From the NCBI GenBank assembly GCA_021325295.1, contig JAJPHM010000009.1:1-53746 (forward strand): 53,746 nucleotides of DNA, read 5' to 3'. The DNA is from Nitrososphaeraceae archaeon (GTDB taxonomy: Archaea > Thermoproteota > Nitrososphaeria > Nitrososphaerales > Nitrososphaeraceae). The position numbers and the translations under genes are program-made. Of the stretch, positions 1 to 8,424 are shown one piece after another. Numbering within the stretch: the first letter of the stretch is position 1; each line of letters opens with the position of its first letter. Below the pieces are notes generated by a model that made no database searches, was not told where the DNA came from, and worked only from the letters and a program-made list of their open reading frames with translations.

Positions 1-155
1 AAAGAGCTTTAAAGCTGCCTTGTTGTGCCTTAACTTTCCTTTAATGACATCATATCTGCTAAAACATGGTCAAAACTGCTCAAAAATGTCTGAAAGTGCC
101 AGATATTTGTGTCAGCCACGCGTAAGAGATGTGCTATCTAATGAACCAAGTCATA

Positions 156-326
156 TTATCTCCAAAACACAGAAATGACAGCTAATCCTGCTACCGCCAA
201 GCCCGCAAACGGGAGGAACGGCACTGCAACATAAAGTCCTCCAATGGCGAGTGCTATCCCGCAGGCAATCATGACAGCTTCGCCAACTCTTCTTCTGTGT
301 CTCTGTAGCCAGCTTTGCCTTACCAT
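156..326 (-). CDS. small two-helix membrane protein (56 aa)
   Basis: An ATG-initiated frame of 56 codons not annotated by size-limited callers. A basic N-terminus with an RHRRR run at about residues 9-13 is followed by two hydrophobic stretches, roughly residues 17-36 and 40-55, split by a PFLPF turn. This predicts a hairpin membrane protein with the positive end inside. An AT-rich TATA-like box lies at about 357-365, some 30-35 nt upstream of the start on the minus strand. I do not recognise a family. The hydrophobic pattern and the promoter support a real gene, but there is no homology evidence. Confidence 0.5.
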   Translation of the reverse strand: MVRQSWLQRHRRRVGEAVMIACGIALAIGGLYVAVPFLPFAGLAVAGLAVISVFWR

Positions 327-385
327 GGCAACCGGAAGAGACGTTACGGGGTACTATTTATAAAATTACCTTCACTGGCTGATGG

Positions 386-550
386 CTAGTCCTCGGTATC
401 CGAAATCTCTTTTGGCTTAACCTCGGTATATGTTATTCTGGTCTTGGCCATCTCTGTTTTGTCTTCGCTCTTGTAGTCAGAAAGGTCCGGCTTTTGAGCC
501 ATTCTGTGCTCAGAATCTCTCTCCTGCCTGTCTTGCTCTTCTTCTGACAT
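386..550 (-). CDS. small charged soluble protein (54 aa)
   Basis: An ATG frame of 54 codons, very rich in Glu, Asp, Lys and Arg, with no hydrophobic segment. It opens with MSEEEQDRQ and ends in an acidic SDTED tail. A TATA-like stretch (reading AGTAATATTT on the minus strand) sits about 20 nt upstream. It lies between the small membrane protein and sucD, all on the minus strand. No family is recognised. Composition suggests an intrinsically disordered or partner-binding protein, which is inference only. Confidence 0.4.
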   Translation of the reverse strand: MSEEEQDRQERDSEHRMAQKPDLSDYKSEDKTEMAKTRITYTEVKPKEISDTED

Positions 551-697
551 GCCATATCCGGCGAAATATTACTTTTTACAGTTTCTCCCAAATGTCATGT
601 TAGTCAGTACTGGTAGAAAGAGGAATGCTGCCGTTCATCTAGCCATCGGCGGACATATATGCTGTATTATATGTGAATCGACAAGCAGTGCCGAGCT

Positions 698-1618
698 CTA
701 CCTGCGCATCTTTTTCGCAAGTAGCTCCGGCACTTCAGCCGGCCTCTTTGCTACCGGAACATCGGCTTTGGCATAATTGATAGTCTTGGATTCTGCTGAT
801 CCATAATTGCCATATACTATTGCGCCAGCATGGCCCATCCTCTTTTCCTTCGGAGCCGCTCTTCCTGCAATATATGCCACGACAGGTTTTTGAAATGACG
901 TTTTTATCATGTATTCTGCCAGCCTCTCTTCTGCATCCCCTCCAATCTCGCCGACGACTACTACAGATTCAACATCCTTTCTGTCCCGTATAAGATCAAA
1001 TGCCTCGATAAGATCCGTGCCGTTTACGGGGTCTCCACCAATTCCAAGGCCAAGCCTCTGGCCAAACCCATTCTTTGAAAGGTTGTACGATACTTCATAC
1101 ATCAGGGTTCCGCTCCGGGAAAAGACTACTGTTGTCCCTGCCTTGAATGGCTGTGCGGGCATTATTCCAACCTTCATTATTTCCGGGACAATGACGCCGG
1201 GCGTATTGGGTCCTATCATTCTGGCGCCTTTAGACCTTGCAAGCTCAAGAACCGCGAGTGAATCCCTTATTGGCACATGCTCTGGTACTGCCACAAGCAA
1301 TTTTATCCCGCTCTCAAGCGCGTCTTTTGCAGCATTTAAGAAAAATGGTGCGGGAACAAACATGCCCGATATCTGCGCGCCCGTGACCCTGACTGCTTCG
1401 GCGACTGTGTTGTATACTGGTATTCCCTCAAAGGATTGGCCTCCTTTGCCGGGCGTAACACCGGCGACAATATTTGTGCCGTATGCTTTCATGAGCCGGG
1501 TATGCGTGGAGCCATAGCTTCCAGTCATGCCCTGAATTATGACAGGCTTTTTCTTGTAGTCTGGCCGACCTTCACTGCCGACCAGTATATCAAAAATATC
1601 GAATTTGTTGTTGCCCAA
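698..1618 (-). CDS. sucD: succinyl-CoA synthetase alpha subunit
   Basis: Alpha subunit of succinyl-CoA ligase, the TCA-cycle enzyme interconverting succinyl-CoA and succinate with formation of ATP or GTP in the cytoplasm. At 306 residues it has normal family length. The N-terminal CoA-binding Rossmann region has the QGMTGSYGSTHT segment near residues 29-40. The phosphohistidine loop is the GHAGAI motif near residue 263, so the phospho-carrier His is present. It follows sucC with an 18-nt gap on the same strand, so the two are almost certainly one transcript made from the promoter upstream of sucC. Extra N-terminal residues before the CoA domain are typical of this archaeal group, as far as I know. 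Very secure. Confidence 0.95.
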   Translation of the reverse strand: MGNNKFDIFDILVGSEGRPDYKKKPVIIQGMTGSYGSTHTRLMKAYGTNIVAGVTPGKGGQSFEGIPVYNTVAEAVRVTGAQISGMFVPAPFFLNAAKDALESGIKLLVAVPEHVPIRDSLAVLELARSKGARMIGPNTPGVIVPEIMKVGIMPAQPFKAGTTVVFSRSGTLMYEVSYNLSKNGFGQRLGLGIGGDPVNGTDLIEAFDLIRDRKDVESVVVVGEIGGDAEERLAEYMIKTSFQKPVVAYIAGRAAPKEKRMGHAGAIVYGNYGSAESKTINYAKADVPVAKRPAEVPELLAKKMRR

Positions 1619-1636
1619 TTCAATTTCACCATCTAG

Positions 1637-2812
1637 TTACTTGGTAGTGGTCTGCCCTCTTCCTGCGGCATGGTCGGCTCTGCCTGACATTGCACTGGCC
1701 TTCATGCTCTTGGAGGCTTCAGCCACTACTGCCTGAATAGCTTGCTCGGCGGTATCGTATATCTTTGCCTTGCTTCCTTTCAACATTTCTTTGGCCTTTT
1801 CAGATTCTGCTCCTGAAATTCTGGCAAAGACTGGAACATTGATAACCTTGTCCCTGTAGGCATCAAGTATGGCCTGCGCGACAAGGTTTGTCCTGACTAT
1901 TCCACCAAACAGATTGACCAAGATATCATCTATTTTGTCTATCCTGCTTATTACTTTCAATGCCTCGTAGATTGTCTCCGTAGTTGCACTTCCTCCAAAA
2001 TCAAGAAATGCTCCAGCCTGGCCTCCTGCGTCTGCTACCATATCAAGTGTAGACATGACCAGTCCTGCTCCGTTTCCAAGTATGGCAATGTTGCCGTCAA
2101 GCTCTACAAGTGAAAATCCGCTAGTCTCTGCCTGCATTTCAAGTTCAGAGACATGCTTGTATTTGGCAAGCTCTGGATGGCGGAAGAGAGAGTTGTCGTC
2201 AATTATGACTTTGGCATCAAGGGCCACAAGCGAGCCGTCGCCTATGACGGCAAGCGGGTTTATCTCGGCTAGTTCTGCTTCCTTTTCGCTCACCAATCTT
2301 GACAGCCTTGTTGCAAAGTCAACAAAAAGTTGAACGGCATTGCCTCCTAGTCCAAGCTTGTGTGCAATATCGCTTGCGGTTTCGGATCCAAGACCTGCAA
2401 TGGGAATGTCCACTATTACTTTGTTGCCGACGCTTTCGATATCAACTCCACCTTCAGCAGAGGCAATCAGGGAATAACAGCGCTTGCTGCGATTGAGAAA
2501 AAGTGAAAGATAGATCTCCTTCTTGATATCAGCCATTGCCTCAAGCAAAATGCCTCTGGGCAGTTCACCCTTGATCTCTTTTCGCTGAAGCTCAGTGAAC
2601 TTTTGGTCAAGCTCGGATGCACTGTTGCATTTCACTATCGCCCCGGCCTTGCCCCGTCCGCCTACTGTTACTTGGGCCTTCAGGATCAGGGGAAACCCTA
2701 TCTTGCTGGCGGCATCATGAGCCTGCCTTATGTCATTTGCAAGGTAGGACTTTGGGATCTTGATGCCATACTGCTGAAACAGTTCTTTTCCCTGATATTC
2801 AAGCAATCGCAT
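1637..2812 (-). CDS. sucC: succinyl-CoA synthetase beta subunit
   Basis: Beta subunit of succinyl-CoA ligase: it carries the ATP-grasp nucleotide-binding domain and the succinate site and pairs with the alpha subunit encoded just downstream. The start MRLLEYQGKELF and the VGGRGKAG glycine loop near residue 50 are diagnostic. The C-terminal CoA-ligase domain contains NLFGGIVRTN near residues 300-309. At 391 residues it is full length; the last 25 or so residues form a low-complexity basic tail not normally needed for catalysis. ATG start, with a TATA box about 35 nt upstream. First gene of the sucCD operon. Confidence 0.95.
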   Translation of the reverse strand: MRLLEYQGKELFQQYGIKIPKSYLANDIRQAHDAASKIGFPLILKAQVTVGGRGKAGAIVKCNSASELDQKFTELQRKEIKGELPRGILLEAMADIKKEIYLSLFLNRSKRCYSLIASAEGGVDIESVGNKVIVDIPIAGLGSETASDIAHKLGLGGNAVQLFVDFATRLSRLVSEKEAELAEINPLAVIGDGSLVALDAKVIIDDNSLFRHPELAKYKHVSELEMQAETSGFSLVELDGNIAILGNGAGLVMSTLDMVADAGGQAGAFLDFGGSATTETIYEALKVISRIDKIDDILVNLFGGIVRTNLVAQAILDAYRDKVINVPVFARISGAESEKAKEMLKGSKAKIYDTAEQAIQAVVAEASKSMKASAMSGRADHAAGRGQTTTK

Positions 2813-2842
2813 TTTTAATTTGCAAGGGACAGAGAAATCCTG

Positions 2843-2852
2843 TTATTTATAA
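2843..2852 (-). promoter_or_regulatory. TATA box for sucCD
   Basis: On the minus strand this reads TTATAAATAA, centred about 36 nt before the sucC ATG. An archaeal TBP site here would give transcription starting roughly 10 nt before the start codon. Confidence 0.5.
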
Positions 2853-3051
2853 TCCTATTTCGCCAGTAGGTTCGCACCGGATTATTCGCTGGAGGCCAGC
2901 CGAGCGAGGACAGGTCGCAATACATCTTTCTGGTTCTGTGCACTCATTTTGCCTTTTTTGGGGCCATTGTGACGGCTATTCGAAAGCCAGCTGCAGAATG
3001 TCAATTACTTTTACCCATCGACTTTTTTAATAAAGTAGCCAACGTCACGTC

Positions 3052-3693
3052 ATGTCAGCCTTAATTGATAACCATCAGCAATCCAAATTATACTCATTTA
3101 ACGCAGGATCGTTTAGGCTAGGTGAGCCAGTTGTGGCCCTGTTGAAGTCAAAGGGTGCAATCTCGCTTGATTTCGGTAGCGCTGCATACATCGACTCCGA
3201 GGCAATTCCTGCCATTATTTCCGAACTTGTAGAAAAAGCAAACTCCGCCCCAGAAAAATGCAATCATGAGCAATTAATTGCCGACCTAAAACATGAATTG
3301 GCAAGAAGTATTGAGGAAAGAGAAAACATTGCTAACGAGAATGTAAGGTTATCATTTGACCTCAAGGCTGGGATCTTGGAGATACAGAGTTTGAAGACCC
3401 AGCTTGAGGACTGCAAGAAGGTGATTGCAAACCTAAATGAAGCTGCCCGCCATGTAAACACTGCAAGAGTAGAGCAGGCAACTGAAGCAGCCAAGGCAGC
3501 TCCTCAGAGTGCAGGCGTGACTCAGGCAGATGAAAAGGTCAAAAAAGAGCTGCAGCAGCTCCGGCATGAGCATGTTGAAGCGATAGCTTCATTGAAAGTT
3601 CTGGAAGATGAAAACGAAGAACTGAGAAATGAAATTGAGGCGCTGAAAGCACAGCTAAAGAATACTGCACCTGCAGTCGAGCAAAAGAGATAG
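3052..3693 (+). CDS. STAS-like N-terminus plus long coiled coil, unknown function
   Basis: A 213-residue protein in two parts. Residues 1-65 look like a small beta/alpha domain; the stretch around residues 36-50 (ISLDFGSAAYIDSEA) resembles the conserved strand and DS turn of STAS (anti-sigma-antagonist-like) domains. From about residue 70 to 205 the sequence is strongly charged with heptad periodicity, broken by an Ala-rich linker near residues 140-160, so it is predicted to form two coiled coils. Start ATG, about 22 nt after a TTTAATAAAG TATA-like box. No enzyme motif. The STAS similarity is an impression by eye; a scaffolding or filament role is only inferred. Confidence 0.6.
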   Translation: MSALIDNHQQSKLYSFNAGSFRLGEPVVALLKSKGAISLDFGSAAYIDSEAIPAIISELVEKANSAPEKCNHEQLIADLKHELARSIEERENIANENVRLSFDLKAGILEIQSLKTQLEDCKKVIANLNEAARHVNTARVEQATEAAKAAPQSAGVTQADEKVKKELQQLRHEHVEAIASLKVLEDENEELRNEIEALKAQLKNTAPAVEQKR

Positions 3694-3816
3694 AACAACC
3701 GATTAACTCAGATCAGTATAATGGGAACGATCTTGGCAGAACCATATTCAACCGCCTTCGGCGTAGAACAGAGTAAATCTATCTATCTCGATCCAATTTC
3801 ATTTATTTCGGGTTAT

Positions 3817-4101
3817 TCAGATTTTATAATGAATGGTCTGCCTTTTGAAAGGGCTCTTGAATTCTGAATATGATGCATCGTATAGCTGAAGCCAACCTTC
3901 CAGATCTCTTTCATTGAGGCTGAGCCACAGGGATGACTTGCCATTTTCCTGTTGGACAGAAAAGACTGCCACAAGAGGGACCCTGAACTCCTCGTCAACC
4001 CTGGCACTCTGTCTGCACAGAACAAAGTAGTCAGCATTTACCTTGCCTACTGTGCCGACCCTTTTGCCTTCAATGGTGTAAACTGTTGCCCCCTCAAACA
4101 A
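3817..4101 (-). CDS. PRC-barrel-like small protein
   Basis: A 94-residue protein from a TTG start. The opening GATVYTIEGKRVGTVGKV matches the PRC-barrel/DUF2171 pattern, in which a hydrophobic V-Y strand is followed by G-x-x-V/I-G-x-V. Such domains bind protein or RNA partners (RimM, photosynthetic reaction centre H subunit) and are common as stand-alone archaeal proteins. It is convergent with the coiled-coil gene. A second frame (ATG at 4037) is a shadow. Family assignment is by motif only. Confidence 0.6.
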   Translation of the reverse strand: MFEGATVYTIEGKRVGTVGKVNADYFVLCRQSARVDEEFRVPLVAVFSVQQENGKSSLWLSLNERDLEGWLQLYDASYSEFKSPFKRQTIHYKI

Positions 4102-4286
4102 GTGCTTGATAGATCCATTAGTATAACATTATTTTTATTGATTATCTGCTACGCAGTTTAGGTTTTGAGCACAGTACGAAAAAGGCAGGTCAGACAGAAG
4201 GCTTCAAAGAAACAAGACGCAGGCCGGAGTATGAATAAATGAATGACAGGATAGAAAAACTGCATCCATATCCCCTTTTTGAAAAT

Positions 4287-4295
4287 TTATATATC
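4287..4295 (+). promoter_or_regulatory. TATA box for the 53-aa membrane protein
   Basis: TTTATATAT lies centred 28 nt before the ATG at 4318, the spacing expected for a leaderless archaeal mRNA. It is one of the strongest TATA matches in the window. Confidence 0.55.
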
Positions 4296-4317
4296 CAATT
4301 AAAAGTGAATTGAACTA

Positions 4318-4479
4318 ATGGTACAAAGGATGACTGCTGTGGTGCTAATTATCCTGACAATGATTGTATGTGCAGGAGTGCCTGCAGTGCTTATCTGGCT
4401 TACAACCGTACCCCACGCCAAGATGATCCTTGGAATAGAGCAAGCAATAACAATCAAGTCATTGCTTGTGCCAAGCTGA
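4318..4479 (+). CDS. small single-span membrane protein (53 aa)
   Basis: A 53-codon ATG frame. Residues 6-30 are a continuous hydrophobic segment (AVVLIILTMIVCAG and on), followed by a short polar or amphipathic tail ending in SLLVPS. It could be a membrane anchor or a short secreted peptide with an uncleaved signal. A near-perfect TATA box sits 28 nt upstream, the best argument that it is expressed. No family is recognised. It stands alone between two minus-strand genes. Confidence 0.5.
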   Translation: MVQRMTAVVLIILTMIVCAGVPAVLIWLTTVPHAKMILGIEQAITIKSLLVPS

Positions 4480-4605
4480 GGAAAGGCAGTACCTGGGCAA
4501 CCTTTCTCTTCAATGAATAATCCAAGCCAACTCTTGTTTTGATTTGTTTTATTTTGTACTCATTTCAGGTATCTGGCGTTCCTTGCCCAGGCGGTAAATT
4601 GGGCA

Positions 4606-4749
4606 TTAGCCAACTCCAGTAGGTCTCTGGTTTTGCCGATGTTCAAGCTCTACGTGCTTTTGCTTTTCCTGTTCGCTTAGGAAGACTGCGCCGCAGATGT
4701 GACACTTCAAGTCTACAGCAGAGCTGCCTTGCTTTGTGGCGGCATACAT
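4606..4749 (-). CDS. C2H2-type mini zinc-finger protein (47 aa)
   Basis: A 47-codon ATG frame with a single classical C2H2 finger: Cys16-x2-Cys19, then 12 residues, His32-x4-His37, with aromatic and leucine core residues (Phe23, Val33, Leu35) in the expected positions. Minimal single-finger C2H2 proteins are common in archaea and usually have nucleic-acid or protein-binding roles. A TATA-like ACTTAAACAA lies about 25 nt upstream, fitting a leaderless message. Start choice rests on that box; the frame stays open further upstream. Function is inferred from the finger only. Confidence 0.6.
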   Translation of the reverse strand: MYAATKQGSSAVDLKCHICGAVFLSEQEKQKHVELEHRQNQRPTGVG

Positions 4750-4892
4750 GGACGTACTTATCTGCTCAGTATTGTTTAAGTAGGTTACCAGTTAAGCAAT
4801 GCCTGCTTTTAGCCAACGAATTTGCGCGTTAATTCGCCAGCGTTGCATTTGAAACAAGTAAATTAAATAAAGACCTGGCCGATTGGCTCCTA

Positions 4893-5339
4893 GTGAAAGA
4901 GGTCAGGACAGAGATACAGATCGGCGCGTCTTCCCAGCGAGTATGGCAGGTACTTACAGATTTTGCAAGGTATCCTGAATGGAATCCTTTCATACAAGAT
5001 ATAAGCGGAATACTTGAGCCAGAATCTCGGCTCAAGATAATGATAAGGACTCCCCGAGGCAAGACCAGGAGCTACGAGCCCCTCATTACAAAACTCGTCC
5101 CAGAATCGGAACTTCGCTGGGTAGGAAAGGGAATGCTTCCTGGCTTGTTAGATGGCGAGCATATTTTTTCAATCAAACCGCTAGATGCACACAATGTGCT
5201 ATTTGTCCAGAGCGAGATCTTTAACGGGTTGCTTGTATCAATGTTTGGCAAAAGATTGGATAAAGAAATACGACAGGGTTTCGAAGAGATGAACGAGGCT
5301 ATGAAGAGAATGATAGAAAAGGAAAAGACTTTTGGCTAG
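4893..5339 (+). CDS. SRPBCC (polyketide cyclase/START-like) family protein
   Basis: A 148-residue protein with the helix-grip fold signature: an N-terminal strand (VRTEIQIGASSQRVWQVL), then a DFARYPEWNPFIQ segment near residues 27-39, which is the classic SRPBCC F-x-x-Y-P-x-W-N-P pattern, and a long C-terminal helix (residues 120-145). Members bind hydrophobic ligands in a deep pocket; substrate cannot be deduced. GTG start at 4893. No operon partner: both neighbours run the other way. A role in lipid or isoprenoid handling is possible but unsupported. Confidence 0.8.
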   Translation: MKEVRTEIQIGASSQRVWQVLTDFARYPEWNPFIQDISGILEPESRLKIMIRTPRGKTRSYEPLITKLVPESELRWVGKGMLPGLLDGEHIFSIKPLDAHNVLFVQSEIFNGLLVSMFGKRLDKEIRQGFEEMNEAMKRMIEKEKTFG

Positions 5340-5521
5340 CCCGCTCGGCTATTTGGCCCAACCCCATAGTCACCTATTTGTCCATTGCTTGAGCATTGAA
5401 TTAAACCTGTAAATATTTGATAAGCTGCTACATTCACTTTGTAATCTCGACGGCCATCACTATTTTTCTCTTGTCCATTATTCTTCATTTCTTTTCATTT
5501 CTCTTCCTGACACCATCTTTG

Positions 5522-6058
5522 TTATACAGTGAAAAAGAATGATGCCAGAGAGGAGAAAATAATCACGATATTTGTCGCAAAATGCAATGCATATGAATGA
5601 TTGACATCATATTTGTCATAGATGTGTTTGTAGAAAAAGCCCAGTGGAAGAAGTACTAGCGCGACATGGACAGGCACTCCCATCACGATATGCAGAAAAG
5701 CCCAGATGACAACCCGCTTTGAATTCTTCCTGAAATAAAATTCTTCAAAATAGTTTACGTGCACAAGCATGTAAAACAGCAGAGGTAGAAATGGAAGAAC
5801 ACCCCAGACGCCTTCATTGGCATATGGACCAAGGGCGATATTGTAGCCAAGCCACGACCATCCAAGCACCGGAACTTTTGAAAGAAAATTCAGTCCAAAT
5901 AACACATAGCCAAACAGCCCAGCAACAGTAAGCGGAAGGAACACAAGCGATTTCTTGCCTGCCTTTAGATTGACAAGTCTTGTCTTTGTCTCCTTTACCA
6001 GCAGCAGAGAAGGTCCGACCATGACGGCGTAAAATATTATAAGAAAAATGTCTGCCAA
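5522..6058 (-). CDS. multi-pass membrane protein, unknown
   Basis: A hydrophobic protein with about five predicted membrane segments and a short cytoplasmic basic loop ([15 protein letters not shown]). The open frame extends to a TTG at 6139. The minus-strand AT-rich box at about 6146-6153 would start transcription near 6122, so I prefer the TTG at 6058, which removes a non-hydrophobic 27-residue extension. The start remains uncertain. It is divergent from the J-domain gene and shares its intergenic region. A His/Tyr-rich stretch in the last third ([12 protein letters not shown]) might bind haem or metal, which is speculation. Confidence 0.6.
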   Translation of the reverse strand: MADIFLIIFYAVMVGPSLLLVKETKTRLVNLKAGKKSLVFLPLTVAGLFGYVLFGLNFLSKVPVLGWSWLGYNIALGPYANEGVWGVLPFLPLLFYMLVHVNYFEEFYFRKNSKRVVIWAFLHIVMGVPVHVALVLLPLGFFYKHIYDKYDVNHSYALHFATNIVIIFSSLASFFFTV

Positions 6059-6176
6059 ACGACGAATTTTAAGCAGATTGGATATTATTATCTTGTCCTT
6101 TGCTGGCTCCAGCGGAAAGGAACCGGGAAAATTCGCCAAAGAAAAAATTATTTACCTGTATCGAGTATTTTTTTGG

Positions 6177-6593
6177 GTGCCAAATCACTACGAAGTGCTT
6201 GGCGTTAGCAAAACTGCAACCCAGAGCGAGATCAAGCAGTCTTTTCGCAGTCTGGCACTAAAATACCATCCCGACAAGAACAAAAATTCTGAAGAATCAA
6301 GGCAAAAGTTCATCCAGATAGTTGAGGCGTATGAGGTCCTGTCGGACGAACAATCAAGAAAGGATTATGACAACAACCCATACACGACTGGTTCAAAGCA
6401 AAAATGGACGCCACCGGCAGATTTTGAACATGTGTACAGCTACGCAGAGATCAAGAAAAAATACAGGCAGAGCACTGTTGGTGGCGGCATGTGGGATATA
6501 AGCGACAGCGCCAGCTTTGGTCTGTGGAAGGCTACGATAATACTTTTTGGCTGCCTTGGAGCAGTTGTGCTGTATATTATGATGCTCCGATAG
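6177..6593 (+). CDS. tail-anchored J-domain (DnaJ-like) protein
   Basis: Starts with [19 protein letters not shown] and carries the HPD tripeptide (KYHPDKN), so the J domain (first 65 residues) should stimulate a Hsp70/DnaK ATPase. There is no Gly/Phe region, zinc domain or C-terminal substrate domain. Instead there is a short linker and a hydrophobic helix at the extreme C-terminus (about residues 118-136), so the chaperone would be tethered to the membrane with the J domain in the cytoplasm. I chose GTG 6177 because the frame upstream (from 6048) encodes non-conserved residues and overlaps the neighbour's promoter. An AT-rich box lies about 27 nt upstream. Confidence 0.8.
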   Translation: MPNHYEVLGVSKTATQSEIKQSFRSLALKYHPDKNKNSEESRQKFIQIVEAYEVLSDEQSRKDYDNNPYTTGSKQKWTPPADFEHVYSYAEIKKKYRQSTVGGGMWDISDSASFGLWKATIILFGCLGAVVLYIMMLR

Positions 6594-6631
6594 CTATACT
6601 ATTTACCGCTTGCATTCACACAAGCTGTCTG

Positions 6632-6835
6632 TCAACTCCGCAAAATTGATTTTCTTTTAAAGATAAATAGCGATCCTAATGCAAGAGTTATTCCCATGGC
6701 AAGGTAGACAGCCTTGTGTCTCTGTCTATTGCGTTGCGCAGGGTTTGACCTTTTTATCCCTATTAGATCAAGATCGTCTATCATATCTACTACTCTGCTG
6801 TCGTTATGGACAGGCAATTGTTTTCTGTCCCTCAA
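6632..6835 (-). CDS. small protein with one C-terminal membrane span
   Basis: 67 residues from a TTG start. The N-terminal half is charged (DMIDDLDLIGIKRS); a basic patch (QRNRQRHK) then precedes a hydrophobic helix at about residues 42-59 and a short KRKS tail. A strong TATA box (ATATTTATAAAG on the minus strand) lies about 20 nt before the start, so a leaderless transcript is likely. It is convergent with the J-domain gene. No family is recognised. Small tail-anchored proteins like this often modulate larger membrane complexes, but no partner is visible. Confidence 0.6.
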   Translation of the reverse strand: MRDRKQLPVHNDSRVVDMIDDLDLIGIKRSNPAQRNRQRHKAVYLAMGITLALGSLFIFKRKSILRS

Positions 6836-6847
6836 ATGGTGACTTGC

Positions 6848-6858
6848 TTTATAAATAT
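6848..6858 (-). promoter_or_regulatory. TATA box for the 67-aa membrane protein
   Basis: Minus-strand sequence ATATTTATAAA about 18 nt before the TTG start at 6835. It supports that start codon and an essentially leaderless mRNA. Confidence 0.45.
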
Positions 6859-6931
6859 TATCTGCCCTGTTTAGAATACGACTATGACTAGCGTAAGATC
6901 AGGTTAATACCTACGGTATCGCAAAAGCTGC

Positions 6932-7525
6932 ATGCCACTGAGTGTAAAAAAGTCTCTGGTTAAATGCGTCAAAGACCTGTATGCAACCGGCCTTACAACA
7001 AGTGTATCAGGAAACCATAGTGTTCGATTTGGAATGCACCACATGTGGATAACACCATCAGCAATGCCCAGGTACAATCTGCGCGAGTGCGACCTTGCAA
7101 GTGTTGACCTGAATACGGGCAGATCAATAGGAAGGCCAAGTATGGAGGTCAACATGCACCTGAAAATATATCTGCAAAGAAAAGATGTCAATGCCATTGT
7201 TCACACTCACAGTCCGTATACTTTAGCAGTTGCAATATCAGGCAAGTTTGAGCAAGTTATCGAAGAGGCATTATTGGTAGTAGGGGAACCTGCTATAGTT
7301 GAAAATCGGCCATCCGGTTCTGTAGAGCTTGCTGACTTGGTCTCTAAAGCATTCTCTGGCAACACTAGGGCAGTAGTTATCAAAAACCATGGAGTTGTTG
7401 CTGCAGGCAAAGACATCTACCAAGCCAGAGCCATTGTCGAGTCGCTTGAAGAATGGGCCAAGGTGCTTGTCTTTTCCAAGGCATTTGGAGGACCTCAGAA
7501 TTTCCTTCGGATTGACAGTCATTGA
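6932..7525 (+). CDS. class II aldolase/adducin-family aldolase
   Basis: A 197-residue member of the L-fuculose/ribulose-phosphate aldolase family. The SGNHS phosphate-binding loop (residue 26 on), ITPSAM (about 40-45), the metal-binding HTHSPY (about 89-94) and the second metal-site NHGVVAAG (about 154-161) are all present, so a Zn-dependent aldolase or epimerase with an intact site is expected. Archaeal members act on fuculose-1-phosphate or take part in sugar-phosphate and methylthioribulose metabolism; the substrate here cannot be told. Start ATG 6932, with an AT-rich region further upstream. No co-directional neighbour within 150 nt. Confidence 0.88.
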   Translation: MPLSVKKSLVKCVKDLYATGLTTSVSGNHSVRFGMHHMWITPSAMPRYNLRECDLASVDLNTGRSIGRPSMEVNMHLKIYLQRKDVNAIVHTHSPYTLAVAISGKFEQVIEEALLVVGEPAIVENRPSGSVELADLVSKAFSGNTRAVVIKNHGVVAAGKDIYQARAIVESLEEWAKVLVFSKAFGGPQNFLRIDSH

Positions 7526-7688
7526 TATACCAACAAGTAAGTCAAAGACAGGTCTGTTCATTTATTTATCAATATTTTAATTTCCATAGGTCAAGTGCTA
7601 GTTGCCATCAGAAAGGTTGAAACATACTCAAGAATATTATAGAGGCAGCCTCGCCATCCAATAAATAAATTTACCGTGAAGCCACTTT

Positions 7689-8393
7689 GTGAACATTCTG
7701 GCCATAGGTGCACACCCTGATGATATTGAGCTTGGCTGTGGCGGATTACTCATAAGGGCAGCCAGGCAGGGACATAACATATTCATGTATACTCTGACAA
7801 GAGGAGGGGCATCTGGAGACCCCGCCCAGAGGACTAGTGAACTAGTCCGGTCGGCCAGGTTTATTGGAGCCAAGAGGCTCTGGGTTGATAATTTTGGAGA
7901 CACCAAGCTTGTGCTTGGAAGCGACCTGATAAACCACATAGAATATTTCATAAACAGATCTAGTGCAGATATTGTGTTTACACACTCGCTTGGAGATACT
8001 CATCATGACCACAGAGCGGTGGCATCTTCGACAGTTGAAGCTGGCAGGTTTGTACCAAATATTCTATCTTATGAGATCCCTGTTACGCGCGACTTTAAAC
8101 CGCAACTATACTACGATATATCTGATGTAATGGACGACAAGATCGAATCGATCAATATTTTCTGGTCACAAAAGAGCAAGATGTTCCTAAAATCAAATGC
8201 CATCCGTGGCCTAGCTGAGTACAGAGCTTTGCAGAGCAGATTGAATACCTCAATAACATGTGTAGAGGCATTTGAAGTTCTAAAGTTGTGCTTTAGCAAA
8301 GACTTTGCCCTGCTTCCGTTCTCCTCGCCGCATGAAGATTCGACAAGGAAAGAACTTGATCTAGCAATTGAAGACATTGTAGAGGCAACTTGA
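7689..8393 (+). CDS. PIG-L/LmbE family deacetylase
   Basis: A 234-residue Zn-dependent N-acetylglucosaminyl deacetylase family protein. The signature AHPDD (residues 8-12) and the HHDH cluster (about residues 103-106) are the metal ligands and catalytic acid/base. Family members deacetylate GlcNAc-phosphatidylinositol, GlcNAc-inositol or bacillithiol precursors. In an archaeon it may act on a glycan or archaetidylinositol-linked sugar; an inositol-lipid-type synthase is encoded 0.4 kb downstream, suggestive but not proof. GTG start directly before the conserved NILAIGAHPDD strand. Confidence 0.88.
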   Translation: MNILAIGAHPDDIELGCGGLLIRAARQGHNIFMYTLTRGGASGDPAQRTSELVRSARFIGAKRLWVDNFGDTKLVLGSDLINHIEYFINRSSADIVFTHSLGDTHHDHRAVASSTVEAGRFVPNILSYEIPVTRDFKPQLYYDISDVMDDKIESINIFWSQKSKMFLKSNAIRGLAEYRALQSRLNTSITCVEAFEVLKLCFSKDFALLPFSSPHEDSTRKELDLAIEDIVEAT

Positions 8394-8424
8394 CAAGCCA
8401 ATTAATTGCACTGTGACTGGCAGT

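Noticed and set aside
909-1517. 202-codon plus-strand frame
   Set aside because: Lies wholly antisense to sucD, is rich in Ser/Pro/Thr as expected for the reverse complement of a coding gene, and has no promoter.
2870-3050. GC-rich intergenic stretch checked for a tRNA or small RNA
   Set aside because: No cloverleaf or T-loop sequence could be folded by eye; only a 20-codon minus-strand frame is present.
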